Source of the DNA: JAUYIV01 sp040882645
Lineage (GTDB): Bacteria; Actinomycetota; Acidimicrobiia; Spongiisociales; UBA11373
Assembly (NCBI GenBank): GCA_040882645.1
Contig: JBBEAX010000047.1
Location: forward strand, 45,991-109,990
Direction: 5' to 3'
Length of the DNA: 64,000 nucleotides
Part shown: positions 24,317 through 32,075 of the stretch, piece after piece
Layout: each line of letters begins with the position of its first letter
Position numbering within the stretch: the first letter of the stretch is position 1
The notes under the pieces: model-generated
What the model saw: only the letters and a program-made list of their open reading frames with translations
What the model was told of the DNA's origin: nothing
Databases searched by the model: none
Made by a program: the position numbers and the translations under genes

Positions 24317-25170
24317 GCGAGCGCGACGAGCTGATCGAGGCGATCACGCGGGAAGTGCTGGCGGCGGTGGCCGGTGAGTCCTGGGATGACTGCCTTGCCT
24401 GCGTCGGTGACTGCGTCGCCCACTCGGCCGACAAAGTGCGGTCGGTGCTGGCTGCCGGTGCCACCCGGGTGTCGTTCAACGGACTCGGAGCCGACGTACC
24501 CACCGACCTGGCGGGATTCATCGACCACACGCTGCTCCGCCCCGATGCCACCACCGCCGAGATCGACCGGATGTGCACCGAGGCGCGCGAGTACGGGTTT
24601 GCTTCCGTCTGCGTCAATCCGTACTGGGTGAAGCGGGTCGCCGACAATCTCAAAGGCACCGACGTGGTGGCTTGTGCCGTGGTCGGTTTCCCGTTCGGGG
24701 CATCGATGCCGGAGATCAAGGCCATGGAGGCCCGCCGGGCGATCCGCGACGGCGCCCGTGAAATCGATATGGTCATCAACGTGGGTGCGCTCAAGTCGCA
24801 AGACCACGCCCTCGTCGAGCGCGATATCGCCGGGGTAGCCGAGGCTTGCCGGGAGGCCGGAGCCGTGTGCAAGGTGATCCTCGAAACTGCCATGCTCACC
24901 GACGAAGAGAAGGTGATCGGATCGCGATTGGCCGTAAAAGCCAAGGCAGACTTCGTGAAGACCTCGACCGGTTTCGGGGGCGGTGGCGCCACGGTTTACG
25001 ACGTGGCGTTGATGAGGGAGGCGGTGGGCCCCAAGGTCGGGATCAAGGCGTCGGGCGGCATCCGCAGCGCCGACGACGTCCGGCAGATGATCGCCGCCGG
25101 AGCGACGAGGATCGGTGCGTCGGCAGGAGTTCAGATCGTGACGGGAGGGACAACGAGTGAGCGGTATTGA
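24313..25170 (+). CDS. deoC: Deoxyribose-phosphate aldolase, BMC type
   Basis: DeoC splits 2-deoxyribose 5-phosphate into acetaldehyde and glyceraldehyde 3-phosphate. The 285-residue protein has an N-terminal amphipathic helix (4-20, DELIEAITREVLAAVAG) that looks like a BMC targeting peptide. A CxxCxxxC cluster follows (C27, C30, C34), then the aldolase barrel from IDHTLLRPD (about 70). Catalytic Asp152, the Schiff-base Lys216 (VKTSTGF) and Lys245 (IKASGG) are all present. The aldehyde product would be handed to the dehydrogenase encoded downstream. Confidence 0.92.
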   Translation: MSERDELIEAITREVLAAVAGESWDDCLACVGDCVAHSADKVRSVLAAGATRVSFNGLGADVPTDLAGFIDHTLLRPDATTAEIDRMCTEAREYGFASVCVNPYWVKRVADNLKGTDVVACAVVGFPFGASMPEIKAMEARRAIRDGAREIDMVINVGALKSQDHALVERDIAGVAEACREAGAVCKVILETAMLTDEEKVIGSRLAVKAKADFVKTSTGFGGGGATVYDVALMREAVGPKVGIKASGGIRSADDVRQMIAAGATRIGASAGVQIVTGGTTSERY

Positions 25171-25783
25171 CCTCCGGGGCTATTCGTTCCTGGACAGCCT
25201 GCAGCCCCAGTACGCGGCGTTCCTGGGCACTGTGGCCCAGGGCTTTCTCCCCCTGGCGGGGGACGCTTCTCTCTACATCGAGATCTCTCCGGGAATCGAG
25301 ATCAACCGGGTCACCGACGTCGCCCTGAAATCGACCCAGGTGAAGCCCGGGATGCAGATCGTCGAGCGGTTCTTCGGCCTTCTCGAGATCCATTCGCCAT
25401 CGCAGGCCGAGGTCCGGGCCGCGGGAGCGGCCATCCTCGAGGACATCGGGGCATCAGAGAGCGACCGAATCAAGCCCCGTATCGCTTCTAGCCAGATCAT
25501 TCGCCGGGTCGACGATCACCAGGCGCAGTTGATCAACCGGATGCGGCACGGCCAGATGCTCATCCCTGGTCAGACCCTCTATGTGCTCGAGATGGAACCC
25601 GCCTCCTATGCCCCGCTGGCCGCCAACGAGGCGGAGAAGGCGGCGAACATCAACGTGCTCGAGGTGCGGTCGTTCGGATCGCTCGGGCGCGTCTATCTCG
25701 GGGGCGAGGAGAGCGACATCGATGTCGGCTGGCGCGCGGCTGTCGGGGCGCTCGAGGGCCTCGAAGGCCGCGAAGCCACTTGA
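25157..25783 (+). CDS. BMC-T shell protein, CsoS1D/CcmP-like
   Basis: This 208-residue protein contains two fused BMC domains and forms trimers in the shell facets. Segments such as IEISPGIEINRVTDVALK, SSQIIRRVDDHQAQLINR and GQMLIPGQTLYVLEME closely resemble CcmP/CsoS1D, the double-stacked BMC-T proteins with gated large pores, so it may pass bulky metabolites. The GTG start overlaps the deoC end by 14 nt. Length agrees with that family (about 210 residues). Confidence 0.9.
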   Translation: MSGIDLRGYSFLDSLQPQYAAFLGTVAQGFLPLAGDASLYIEISPGIEINRVTDVALKSTQVKPGMQIVERFFGLLEIHSPSQAEVRAAGAAILEDIGASESDRIKPRIASSQIIRRVDDHQAQLINRMRHGQMLIPGQTLYVLEMEPASYAPLAANEAEKAANINVLEVRSFGSLGRVYLGGEESDIDVGWRAAVGALEGLEGREAT

Positions 25784-25817
25784 TCGGTTCAAGGAAAGAA
25801 AGGAACAGCGAAAGCCC

Positions 25818-26120
25818 ATGGCTGAAGCACTCGGAATGATCGAGACCCGCGGTTTTGCCGCGATGGTCGAGGCGGCGGACGCGATGGTGAAGGCCGCCAA
25901 GGTCGAACTCGTGTCGTACGAGAAGACCGGTGGCGGCTACGTGACTGCCGTGGTGCGCGGGGACGTTGCCGCCGTCAAGGCAGCCATCGATGCCGGCGTT
26001 CGTGGCGCGGAGAAGGTCGGCGAAGTGGTTTCCACTCACGTCATTGCCCGCCCCCACGTCAACATCGACATGATCCTGCCGCTCGGCCGGGCCGACGAGG
26101 CCGCGGCCGAGTCTTCCTAG
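25818..26120 (+). CDS. BMC-H hexameric shell protein
   Basis: The 100-residue protein is a single BMC domain: ALGMIETRGFAAMVEAADAM, KAAKVELVSYEKTGGGYVTAVVRGDVAAVKAA, then a C-terminal tail after HVIARPHVNI. It is the only BMC-H in the operon, so it should form most of the facets. The pore-loop region (KTGGGY) is Gly-rich as in PduA/CcmK. AAGGA lies upstream of the ATG. Confidence 0.93.
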   Translation: MAEALGMIETRGFAAMVEAADAMVKAAKVELVSYEKTGGGYVTAVVRGDVAAVKAAIDAGVRGAEKVGEVVSTHVIARPHVNIDMILPLGRADEAAAESS

Positions 26121-26138
26121 AAAGGCGGGGAGCACCTC

Positions 26139-26426
26139 GTGCTACTCGGCCGCGTCGCGGGGACACTCGTCGCCAGCGAGAAGGAGCCCACAATGGAGGG
26201 GCTCAAATTCCTCGTGATCAAACAGGTCGACGTCGACGGTGACGACTCCGGCGGGTACGTGATCGCGGCGGACGCGGTGGGCGCGGGTGTCGGTGAGATC
26301 GTCATGTTCGCCACCGGATCATCCGCCCGGCAGACAGAGGCGACCAGGGACCGGCCCTGCGATGCCGTGGTGATGGCGATCGTCGACACCTGGGAGGTCG
26401 GCGGCGAAGTGAAGTTCACCAAGTGA
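26139..26426 (+). CDS. BMC-P vertex protein (EutN/CcmL family), first copy
   Basis: The 95-residue protein has the EutN/CcmL barrel signature: LLGRVAGTLVASEKEPTMEG, FLVIKQVD, AADAVGAGVGEIVMFATGSSAR and AIVDTWEV near the end. Such pentamers cap shell vertices. It has a GTG start; its stop overlaps the aldehyde dehydrogenase GTG by 4 nt. Confidence 0.92.
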   Translation: MLLGRVAGTLVASEKEPTMEGLKFLVIKQVDVDGDDSGGYVIAADAVGAGVGEIVMFATGSSARQTEATRDRPCDAVVMAIVDTWEVGGEVKFTK

Positions 26427-27874
26427 CGAAATTCAGCGAGCAGGAAGTCCAGGCGGTCATCGCCCGGGTGCGCGAGCGCCTCGGGGGAACGCCGGACCGG
26501 CTACCGACCAACCCCCGGATCCCCGCGGCGATCCCGGACGCTGCCCTCGGTGAGGGCATTTTCGCCACGATCGACGAAGCGGTGAATGCCGCCGAAGCCG
26601 CCCAGCGAACCTATGCCGCCGCCGGCACCGATCTGCATGAGGCCGTCATCGCGTCGATCCGCAAGTCGATGCTCGAGAAGGCCGAGTATCTCGCCGAGGC
26701 CGCTCACGCTGAGACCGGCCTGGGCAGGGTCGAGGACAAGACCCGCAAGAACATCCTGGTGGCGACCCGCACCCCGGGTCCGGAGGATCTCGCACCGCTG
26801 ATCGAGACGGGATCGAGCGGCATGATGGTCACCGAGCACGCCCCCTTCGGACTCATCGGGGCGGTCACTCCCACCACCAATCCCACCTCGACGATCATCA
26901 ACAACACGATTGCGGTACTCAGCGGCGGCAACGGCGTCGTCTTCAACGTCCATCCCAACGCCAAGCGCGTGTCCGCCGAGAACATCCGCCTGATCAACCG
27001 AGCGATCCTGGCCGCCGGAGGACCGAGCAATTTGGTCACCGCCATCCCCGAGCCGACCATCGAGAGCGCTCAAGCCTTGATGCAACATCCGGGCGTGCGA
27101 GTGCTGCTGGTGACCGGCGGGCCGGCGGTGGTTCGCGAGGCTCTCAAGACGGACAAGCGTGCGATCACCGCCGGGCCGGGCAACCCACCGGCCGTGGTCG
27201 ATGAGACCGCCGACATCGAGAAGGCCGCACGCGACATCGTTGCCGGGGCATCGTTCGACAACAACGTCATCTGCACCGACGAGAAGACGGTCATCGCAGT
27301 GCGGGCAATCGCCGACGACCTGGTGCGGGCGATGGGACGCCAGGGCGCATACGTGCTCAAGGAACATGAACTCCGCAAGGTGGAGCGGGTGATCTTCGAG
27401 ACGATGGGTCCCGCCGGGAAGCCCGGGGTCATCAACCGGGCGTGGATTGGGAAGAACGCCCGCGACATCGCCGCGGCCGCCGGGGTGGATGTCGACGGCG
27501 ACCCGCGGGTGCTCGTTGCCGAGGTGCCCAACGATCACAACCTCGTGTGGACCGAGCAGATGATGCCCGTCTTGCCCGTTACCCGGGTGCCCGATATCGA
27601 CGCCGCCATCGAACTGGCGATCGCTTCGGAGCACCGTTTTCGCCATACCGCTTCGATCCACTCGACCAACGTGTCGACGATCACCCGGATGGCGCGTTCG
27701 ATCAATGTGTCGATCTTCATCGCCAACGGGCCCAACTACGCCGGGCTCGGCCAAGGTGGTGAGGGATTCACCTCGTTCTCGATCGCCAGCCCGAGCGGTG
27801 ACGGGATGACCCGCCCGATCACCTTCACCCGGGAGCGTCGGATCGCGGTGGTCGGCGCCCTGAGGATCGTCTGA
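26423..27874 (+). CDS. CoA-acylating aldehyde dehydrogenase, PduP/EutE-like
   Basis: PduP-type enzymes oxidise an aldehyde with CoA and NAD to the acyl-CoA. Here the 483-residue protein should act on acetaldehyde from DeoC. The N-terminal helix (5-20, SEQEVQAVIARVRERLGG) resembles an encapsulation peptide. The cofactor region GAVTPTTNPTSTIINN (147-161) and catalytic Cys284 (NNVICTDEK) are in place. It is embedded between shell genes, with 4-nt overlap upstream and 2 nt to the next start. NAD and CoA must be recycled by enzymes not found in this operon. Confidence 0.92.
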   Translation: MTKFSEQEVQAVIARVRERLGGTPDRLPTNPRIPAAIPDAALGEGIFATIDEAVNAAEAAQRTYAAAGTDLHEAVIASIRKSMLEKAEYLAEAAHAETGLGRVEDKTRKNILVATRTPGPEDLAPLIETGSSGMMVTEHAPFGLIGAVTPTTNPTSTIINNTIAVLSGGNGVVFNVHPNAKRVSAENIRLINRAILAAGGPSNLVTAIPEPTIESAQALMQHPGVRVLLVTGGPAVVREALKTDKRAITAGPGNPPAVVDETADIEKAARDIVAGASFDNNVICTDEKTVIAVRAIADDLVRAMGRQGAYVLKEHELRKVERVIFETMGPAGKPGVINRAWIGKNARDIAAAAGVDVDGDPRVLVAEVPNDHNLVWTEQMMPVLPVTRVPDIDAAIELAIASEHRFRHTASIHSTNVSTITRMARSINVSIFIANGPNYAGLGQGGEGFTSFSIASPSGDGMTRPITFTRERRIAVVGALRIV

Positions 27875-27876
27875 TC

Positions 27877-28470
27877 GTGAACCCGGCAATCGGGCTCCTC
27901 GAGTTCGAATCGGTGGCAGCGGGAATCCGGGCAGGCGACGCAATGGTCAAACGCGGCCGGGTGGCGGAACTCGTTGCGGGCACGGTTCATCCGGGGAACT
28001 ACCTCGTCCTCGTAATCGGCGAGGTGGCCGACGTGGAGGAGGCCATGGCGGCAGGCCGGGGAGTGTCCGGTGGAACGGTCGTGGACGAGGTGCTGCTTCC
28101 CGACGTCCACCCCGATGTGATCGAGGCGGTGCGCGGGGTGCGGGTTCCCGGGTCGGGTGAGTCGCTGGGCGTCATCGAAACCAGGACGGTCGCCGCAACC
28201 ATCGAGGCCTCCGATGCCGCGGTCAAGGGTGCCAGCGTCTTCTTGATGGAGATTCACCTCGCGGACGGCCTCGGGGGCAAGGGGTACGCCCTCTTCTGCG
28301 GATCGGTTTCGGACGTCGAGGCTGCCGTCGCGGTCGGTGCCGCGAGTATCGCCGCCGAGTCACTGGTGGCCACCCTGGTGATTCCGCAGCTGCACAGCGA
28401 GATGGGCAACAACCTTCTGGCCGGCAGATACTTCGGTGATCGGCTCGGGAGAGACGATGCAGCTCGCTGA
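27877..28470 (+). CDS. BMC-T shell protein, single-layer PduT-like
   Basis: Two BMC domains are fused in 197 residues: residues 4-90 (AIGLLEFESVAAGIRAGDAM) and 97-187 (SLGVIETRTVAATIEASDAA), ending VIPQLHSEM. This fits BMC-T proteins of the PduT/EtuT type. PduT carries an Fe-S site through a pore Cys; the only Cys here is in FCGS within the second domain, so such a site is unlikely. It begins at a GTG 2 nt after the dehydrogenase stop. Confidence 0.88.
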   Translation: MNPAIGLLEFESVAAGIRAGDAMVKRGRVAELVAGTVHPGNYLVLVIGEVADVEEAMAAGRGVSGGTVVDEVLLPDVHPDVIEAVRGVRVPGSGESLGVIETRTVAATIEASDAAVKGASVFLMEIHLADGLGGKGYALFCGSVSDVEAAVAVGAASIAAESLVATLVIPQLHSEMGNNLLAGRYFGDRLGRDDAAR

Positions 28471-28729
28471 AGTCATCGGAACCGTCGTCGCCACCGTCAA
28501 GTACGAGGGCCTCGACGGCGTGCGATTCCTGCTGGTTCAGCCGCTGGACCGGGAGCAGGAGCCCGACGGGCAGCCGGTGGTCGCCGCCGACGCGGTGGCG
28601 ATGGCCGGCCCCGGCGAACTGGTCTACATCGTGAGCAGCCGCGAGGCAGCGTTGGCGATGCCGGTGCAGTTCGTGCCCGTCGACCACGCCATCGTTGGCA
28701 TCGTCGACCACGTGGAGCGATCCTCGTGA
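28457..28729 (+). CDS. BMC-P vertex protein, second copy
   Basis: The 90-residue EutN/CcmL-family protein (LAEVIGTVVATVKYEGLDGV; ADAVAMAGPGELVYIVSSREA; IVGIVDHVE) starts at an ATG inside the end of the preceding gene (14-nt overlap). It is more divergent than the other two copies, with a longer acidic loop (REQEPDGQPV). Confidence 0.88.
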   Translation: MQLAEVIGTVVATVKYEGLDGVRFLLVQPLDREQEPDGQPVVAADAVAMAGPGELVYIVSSREAALAMPVQFVPVDHAIVGIVDHVERSS

Positions 28730-29013
28730 AGCTCGGGAGGGTCGCCGGGACCGTCGTCTCGACGATCAACCACCCGATCTTCGACAACCGCCGCCTGCTG
28801 ATCTGCGACCTGCTCGACGCCGCCGGCGCCGACACCGGCGGCTACCTGATCTGCGTCGACACCGTCGGGGCCGGCGCCGGAGAGATGGTGCTCATCGTCG
28901 ACGAAGGAAACTCGGCGCGGCAAGTGGTCGGTGACACCACGGCGCCGATCCGTTCGGTGATAGTGGGGATCGTGGACCAGCTGCAGGTGGATGGGGAATC
29001 GGTCGAGGTCTGA
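28726..29013 (+). CDS. BMC-P vertex protein, third copy
   Basis: This 95-residue protein shares KLGRVAGTVVSTINHPIFDN and DTVGAGAGEMVLIVDEGNSAR with the first BMC-P and closes the operon. Its GTG overlaps the previous stop by 4 nt. Three BMC-P paralogues in one operon suggest mixed pentamers or distinct vertex roles. Confidence 0.9.
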   Translation: MKLGRVAGTVVSTINHPIFDNRRLLICDLLDAAGADTGGYLICVDTVGAGAGEMVLIVDEGNSARQVVGDTTAPIRSVIVGIVDQLQVDGESVEV

Positions 29014-29048
29014 CAGCCGGTCGCCGGGCGTCCTCCCCTGCCGTCGGC

Positions 29049-29101
29049 GGGGGAGGTGCCGAGCGAAGCGAGGCGGAGGGGGCAGCGGAGACAGCGTGCG
29101 G
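29049..29101 (+). repeat. Right copy of the repeat bracketing the BMC operon
   Basis: Inverted partner of 23611-23665, beginning 35 nt after the last BMC gene. It contains GAGCGAAGCGAGG and a purine-rich stretch. The TCTCACG that follows is also shared with the copy near 63610. Beyond it, 29161-29200 carries further GC-rich hairpin sequence of the same style. Confidence 0.75.
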
Positions 29102-29212
29102 TCTCACGACTTCTTAAGACCCGGCTCCAGTCCTGCTCGCAGGGTCAGCTGCCCCCCTCCCCCCTTCGGGGTACTCCCCCCGGAAGCCGGGGTGAGACGC
29201 CGATTTCCTTCC

Positions 29213-29218
29213 TACCCT
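29213..29218 (+). promoter_or_regulatory. -10 box TACCCT, leaderless arrangement
   Basis: TACCCT ends exactly 6 nt before the GTG at 29225. Confidence 0.55.
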
Positions 29219-29224
29219 CTGACC

Positions 29225-29614
29225 GTGAAGCGCGCTGCCCTTCTGCTCGTCGTTCTTGTCGCTGCTTGCGACTCGGGGACGATTACGCCACCCACTACCG
29301 CTCCGCCGGGTCCGACTACTACGACCACGATCGTCGGTGACACCTGCGACGGGCTGGCCGAGGACATGGCGGACTGGTTCGAGATCTTGATCGAAGTGCT
29401 CGACGACACTCCCGCCAGGACGGTGGCTGATCCGGAGACATGGCCCGAGCCCCTGGTCGCCCTCCACCAGCAGGGTGATGCCCTCGACGCGCGGGCAGTG
29501 GCGTTGGAGTGCGAACTTGGTGCCTTGCAGGCGGAGGCCTTCCGACGAGCCGATCTCGAGCCGGACAGTGCGGTGTCCCGCTACCTGATCGGACTGCTCG
29601 GGATGGCGGAGTAG
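29225..29614 (+). CDS. Small lipoprotein, unknown function
   Basis: The 129-residue product has a short signal peptide (KRAALLLVVLVAAC) with lipobox Cys about 15, a Thr/Pro-rich linker (20-36) and a helical, acidic domain containing two further Cys. In layout and in the DTCDGLAEDM segment it is reminiscent of the lipoprotein at 437-919, but similarity is too weak to call them paralogues. It lies between the BMC operon and pgl. Confidence 0.7.
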   Translation: MKRAALLLVVLVAACDSGTITPPTTAPPGPTTTTTIVGDTCDGLAEDMADWFEILIEVLDDTPARTVADPETWPEPLVALHQQGDALDARAVALECELGALQAEAFRRADLEPDSAVSRYLIGLLGMAE

Positions 29615-29622
29615 AGCCGGCC

Positions 29623-30318
29623 TCAGGAGTAGTCGTGCAGCCGTGAGGCGGCGGCGGCGTCCAGGAGCCACAGCGCGTCGCGGCTCGCTTGGGAGACCCG
29701 GGCGGCGGGAAGGTCGCTGGTGCCTTCGAGGATCTCGGCGACGATGTCCGCCTTCGCTGCCCCCGATACGAGGAACAAGGTCCGCCGTGCCCTAGCCAGC
29801 ATCGGGACCGTCGCAGTGAACCGCCAGCCCCGGCCGGGAACCTCGATGGCGACGAAGTCACGCTCCACCTCGTCGAGCGCGGGGGACCCGGGGAACAGCG
29901 AGGCGGTGTGCCCATCGTCGCCGACTCCGAGCAGCACCAGGCCGGGCTGGGGACGCCCGTTCGGCCCCGTCGGCAGGATCTGTCGCAGGGTTGACTCGTA
30001 GCTGACTGCAGCATCGGGCGCCTCGTCCCAGGGAATCTCGTGGAGGGTCGCCGGCACGTGATCGAACAGGGCGCGGCGGATCATTCCGGCGTTGCTGTCC
30101 TCGTGGTTGCGGGGGACATGGCGCTCGTCGGTGAGCCATCCGTCGATTTCCGACCATCCGAGGCGGCGGGTGGCCAGCAGCTCATAGGTGCGGCGGGGCG
30201 TGTTGCCACCGGCGAGACCAATGGTTCGGGGATCGTCGACGATGCGGAGCCACGCCTCCACCTCGTCGGCGGCGGCGTCGGCGAGGGCCTCGGCGCTGTT
30301 GAATACCCGGATTCGCAT
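29623..30318 (-). CDS. pgl: 6-phosphogluconolactonase
   Basis: Pgl hydrolyses 6-phosphogluconolactone in the oxidative pentose-phosphate pathway. The 231-residue protein shows the SOL/DevB features: GLAGGNTPRRTYELL (about 35-49), WLTDERHVP, DSNAGM and the LLGVGDDGHTASLFPGSP motif with the catalytic His. It is convergent with the lipoprotein gene by 8 nt. Neither zwf nor gnd is nearby. Confidence 0.92.
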   Translation of the reverse strand: MRIRVFNSAEALADAAADEVEAWLRIVDDPRTIGLAGGNTPRRTYELLATRRLGWSEIDGWLTDERHVPRNHEDSNAGMIRRALFDHVPATLHEIPWDEAPDAAVSYESTLRQILPTGPNGRPQPGLVLLGVGDDGHTASLFPGSPALDEVERDFVAIEVPGRGWRFTATVPMLARARRTLFLVSGAAKADIVAEILEGTSDLPAARVSQASRDALWLLDAAAASRLHDYS

Positions 30319-30373
30319 GAGCGGAGGGAATGGTACGGGGCTGGCGCGTCGTCACCGCCGCGGGCTGCCGGGA

Positions 30374-30379
30374 TACTCT
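30374..30379 (+). promoter_or_regulatory. -10 box TACTCT, leaderless arrangement
   Basis: TACTCT ends 7 nt before the GTG at 30387, which supports this start over upstream in-frame codons. Confidence 0.55.
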
Positions 30380-30386
30380 CGCTCCC

Positions 30387-32075
30387 GTGTCAGAGATCAG
30401 GGCAGTGCTGAGGGAATTGACCGCGGCGGGCGGCGACTACGAGATCGTGGTCGAAGACATTTACGGGTACCCGGTGCGCACCTTCGCCTCGAGGCCGCGC
30501 CATCTCACCGAGTTCATCGGCATGGGTGAGAAGCACGGCGAAGCCGAGTTCCTCGTCCAGGGAGAACGGCGTCTCTCCTATCGCGAGACGTTCGATCGTG
30601 CCCGTCGGCTGGCAGCCGGCCTGCGGGCGCGGTATCAGGTGGAGCCAGGCGATCGCGTGGCCATTCTCGGCGCAAACCACGTCGATTGGGTGGTGGGGTT
30701 CTGGGCAGCCGCAGTCCTGGACGCAGTCGTGGTTCCCCTCAACGCCTGGTGGACCGCGGGGGAGCTGGCATTCGTCCTCGAGGACGCCGGAATATCGATC
30801 GTCCTCGCCGATGCCACTCGCGCTGGAACGGCCGTCGAGGCCGGGCACCCGGCGGAACGGACCGTCGCCTGGGGCCATCCGCTGCGTCACGGCGTGGTGC
30901 AGATCGCCGACGCACTGGCCGAGTCACCCGACCCGCTTCCCGGTGCCGACCGCCGGGGCGAGGACGACCCCGCAGTGTTGTTCTACACGTCGGGAACCAC
31001 CGGCCGTCCGAAGGGCGCCCCGCTGACTCACCGCAACATCGGGTCGGGTTTTCTCAACTCGGTCGCGATGACGGCTGCCGCCCGAATCGCGAGTGGGGAA
31101 GGGGTGGGGTTGGGGCGCCAGGTGGATCTCACGGTCATCCCGTTGTTCCACGCGACGGCGACCCTGGCATTAATGGTGCCGTTCGTGGCCGGGGGTCACT
31201 CGATGGTGTTCCTTCCGCCGGGCCCGTTCGATCCGGAGATCGCCGGTCTGGTGATCGAACGAGAGGGAGTCACCAGGTTTGGGGGAGTGCCCACCATCGT
31301 CACTCGAATTTTGGACAGCGAGGTGTGGAAGCGGCGCGACTTCTCACGGGTCAGCCGGATCTCATTCGGTGGGGCGCCGGCCGCCCCGGAGTTGGTCGAT
31401 CGGATCGCTGCGGCCTTTCCGAATCTGAAGGAGCGGCTGATCCAGGGCTATGGGCTCACCGAGACCACGGCGATCTCCACCCTCAACATCGGCCCCGACT
31501 ACCTGAACCACCCCGACTCGGTGGGGATCGCTGCCCCGACGGCCGAGATCAAGATCATGGACGGGTTCGGCGGATTCGTGCCGGTGGGGGAGACCGGCGA
31601 GATCGCGATCCGGGGGGCGAACGTCATGCCTCGCTACTGGAATCGCCCGGATGCCGATGCTGCTGCGTTCCAAGATGGGTTTTTCCGCACCGGTGACATC
31701 GGGCGCGTCGATGAGGACGGCTTCCTCTACGTCACCGATCGGTTGAAGGATGTCGTGATCCGCGGCGGCGAGAACGTCTACTCGGTGGAAGTGGAACGGG
31801 CGCTCGAGACCCATCCGGCGGTGGTCGAGGCCGCGGTGATCGGTGTGCCCGATGCCGACCTCGGTGAGCGGGTCAAGGCGATCGTGGTGGTGCGCGACGA
31901 CGTGACGGGCGACGAGTTGGCCCGGCATCTCATTGGCCAGATTGCTTCATTCAAGGTGCCCGAAGCCTGGGAACTCAGGCGTACCCCGCTTCCTCGCAAC
32001 CCGTCCGGCAAGGTGCTCAAGTGGTCGCTGCGGACCGGTGGCCCTTCACCCGCTTCCGAAGACTCGACGTGGTGA
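30387..32075 (+). CDS. Acyl-CoA synthetase (AMP-forming)
   Basis: This 562-residue adenylate-forming enzyme activates a carboxylic acid to its CoA thioester. It shows the P-loop FYTSGTTGRPKGAPLTHRN, the YGLTETTAIS motif, RTGDIGRVDEDGFLYVTDR and RGGENVYSVEVE, and ends with the catalytic Lys context RNPSGKVLK. The family is closest to long/medium-chain fatty acid ligases; the true substrate is unknown. The start is supported by a -10 box 7 nt upstream. The hydrolase gene downstream overlaps by 4 nt. Confidence 0.88.
   Translation: MSEIRAVLRELTAAGGDYEIVVEDIYGYPVRTFASRPRHLTEFIGMGEKHGEAEFLVQGERRLSYRETFDRARRLAAGLRARYQVEPGDRVAILGANHVDWVVGFWAAAVLDAVVVPLNAWWTAGELAFVLEDAGISIVLADATRAGTAVEAGHPAERTVAWGHPLRHGVVQIADALAESPDPLPGADRRGEDDPAVLFYTSGTTGRPKGAPLTHRNIGSGFLNSVAMTAAARIASGEGVGLGRQVDLTVIPLFHATATLALMVPFVAGGHSMVFLPPGPFDPEIAGLVIEREGVTRFGGVPTIVTRILDSEVWKRRDFSRVSRISFGGAPAAPELVDRIAAAFPNLKERLIQGYGLTETTAISTLNIGPDYLNHPDSVGIAAPTAEIKIMDGFGGFVPVGETGEIAIRGANVMPRYWNRPDADAAAFQDGFFRTGDIGRVDEDGFLYVTDRLKDVVIRGGENVYSVEVERALETHPAVVEAAVIGVPDADLGERVKAIVVVRDDVTGDELARHLIGQIASFKVPEAWELRRTPLPRNPSGKVLKWSLRTGGPSPASEDSTW

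Noticed and set aside
26501..27943. 480-residue minus-strand frame across the aldehyde dehydrogenase
   Set aside because: The plus-strand gene has full PduP-type motifs and operon coupling. The antisense frame has none.
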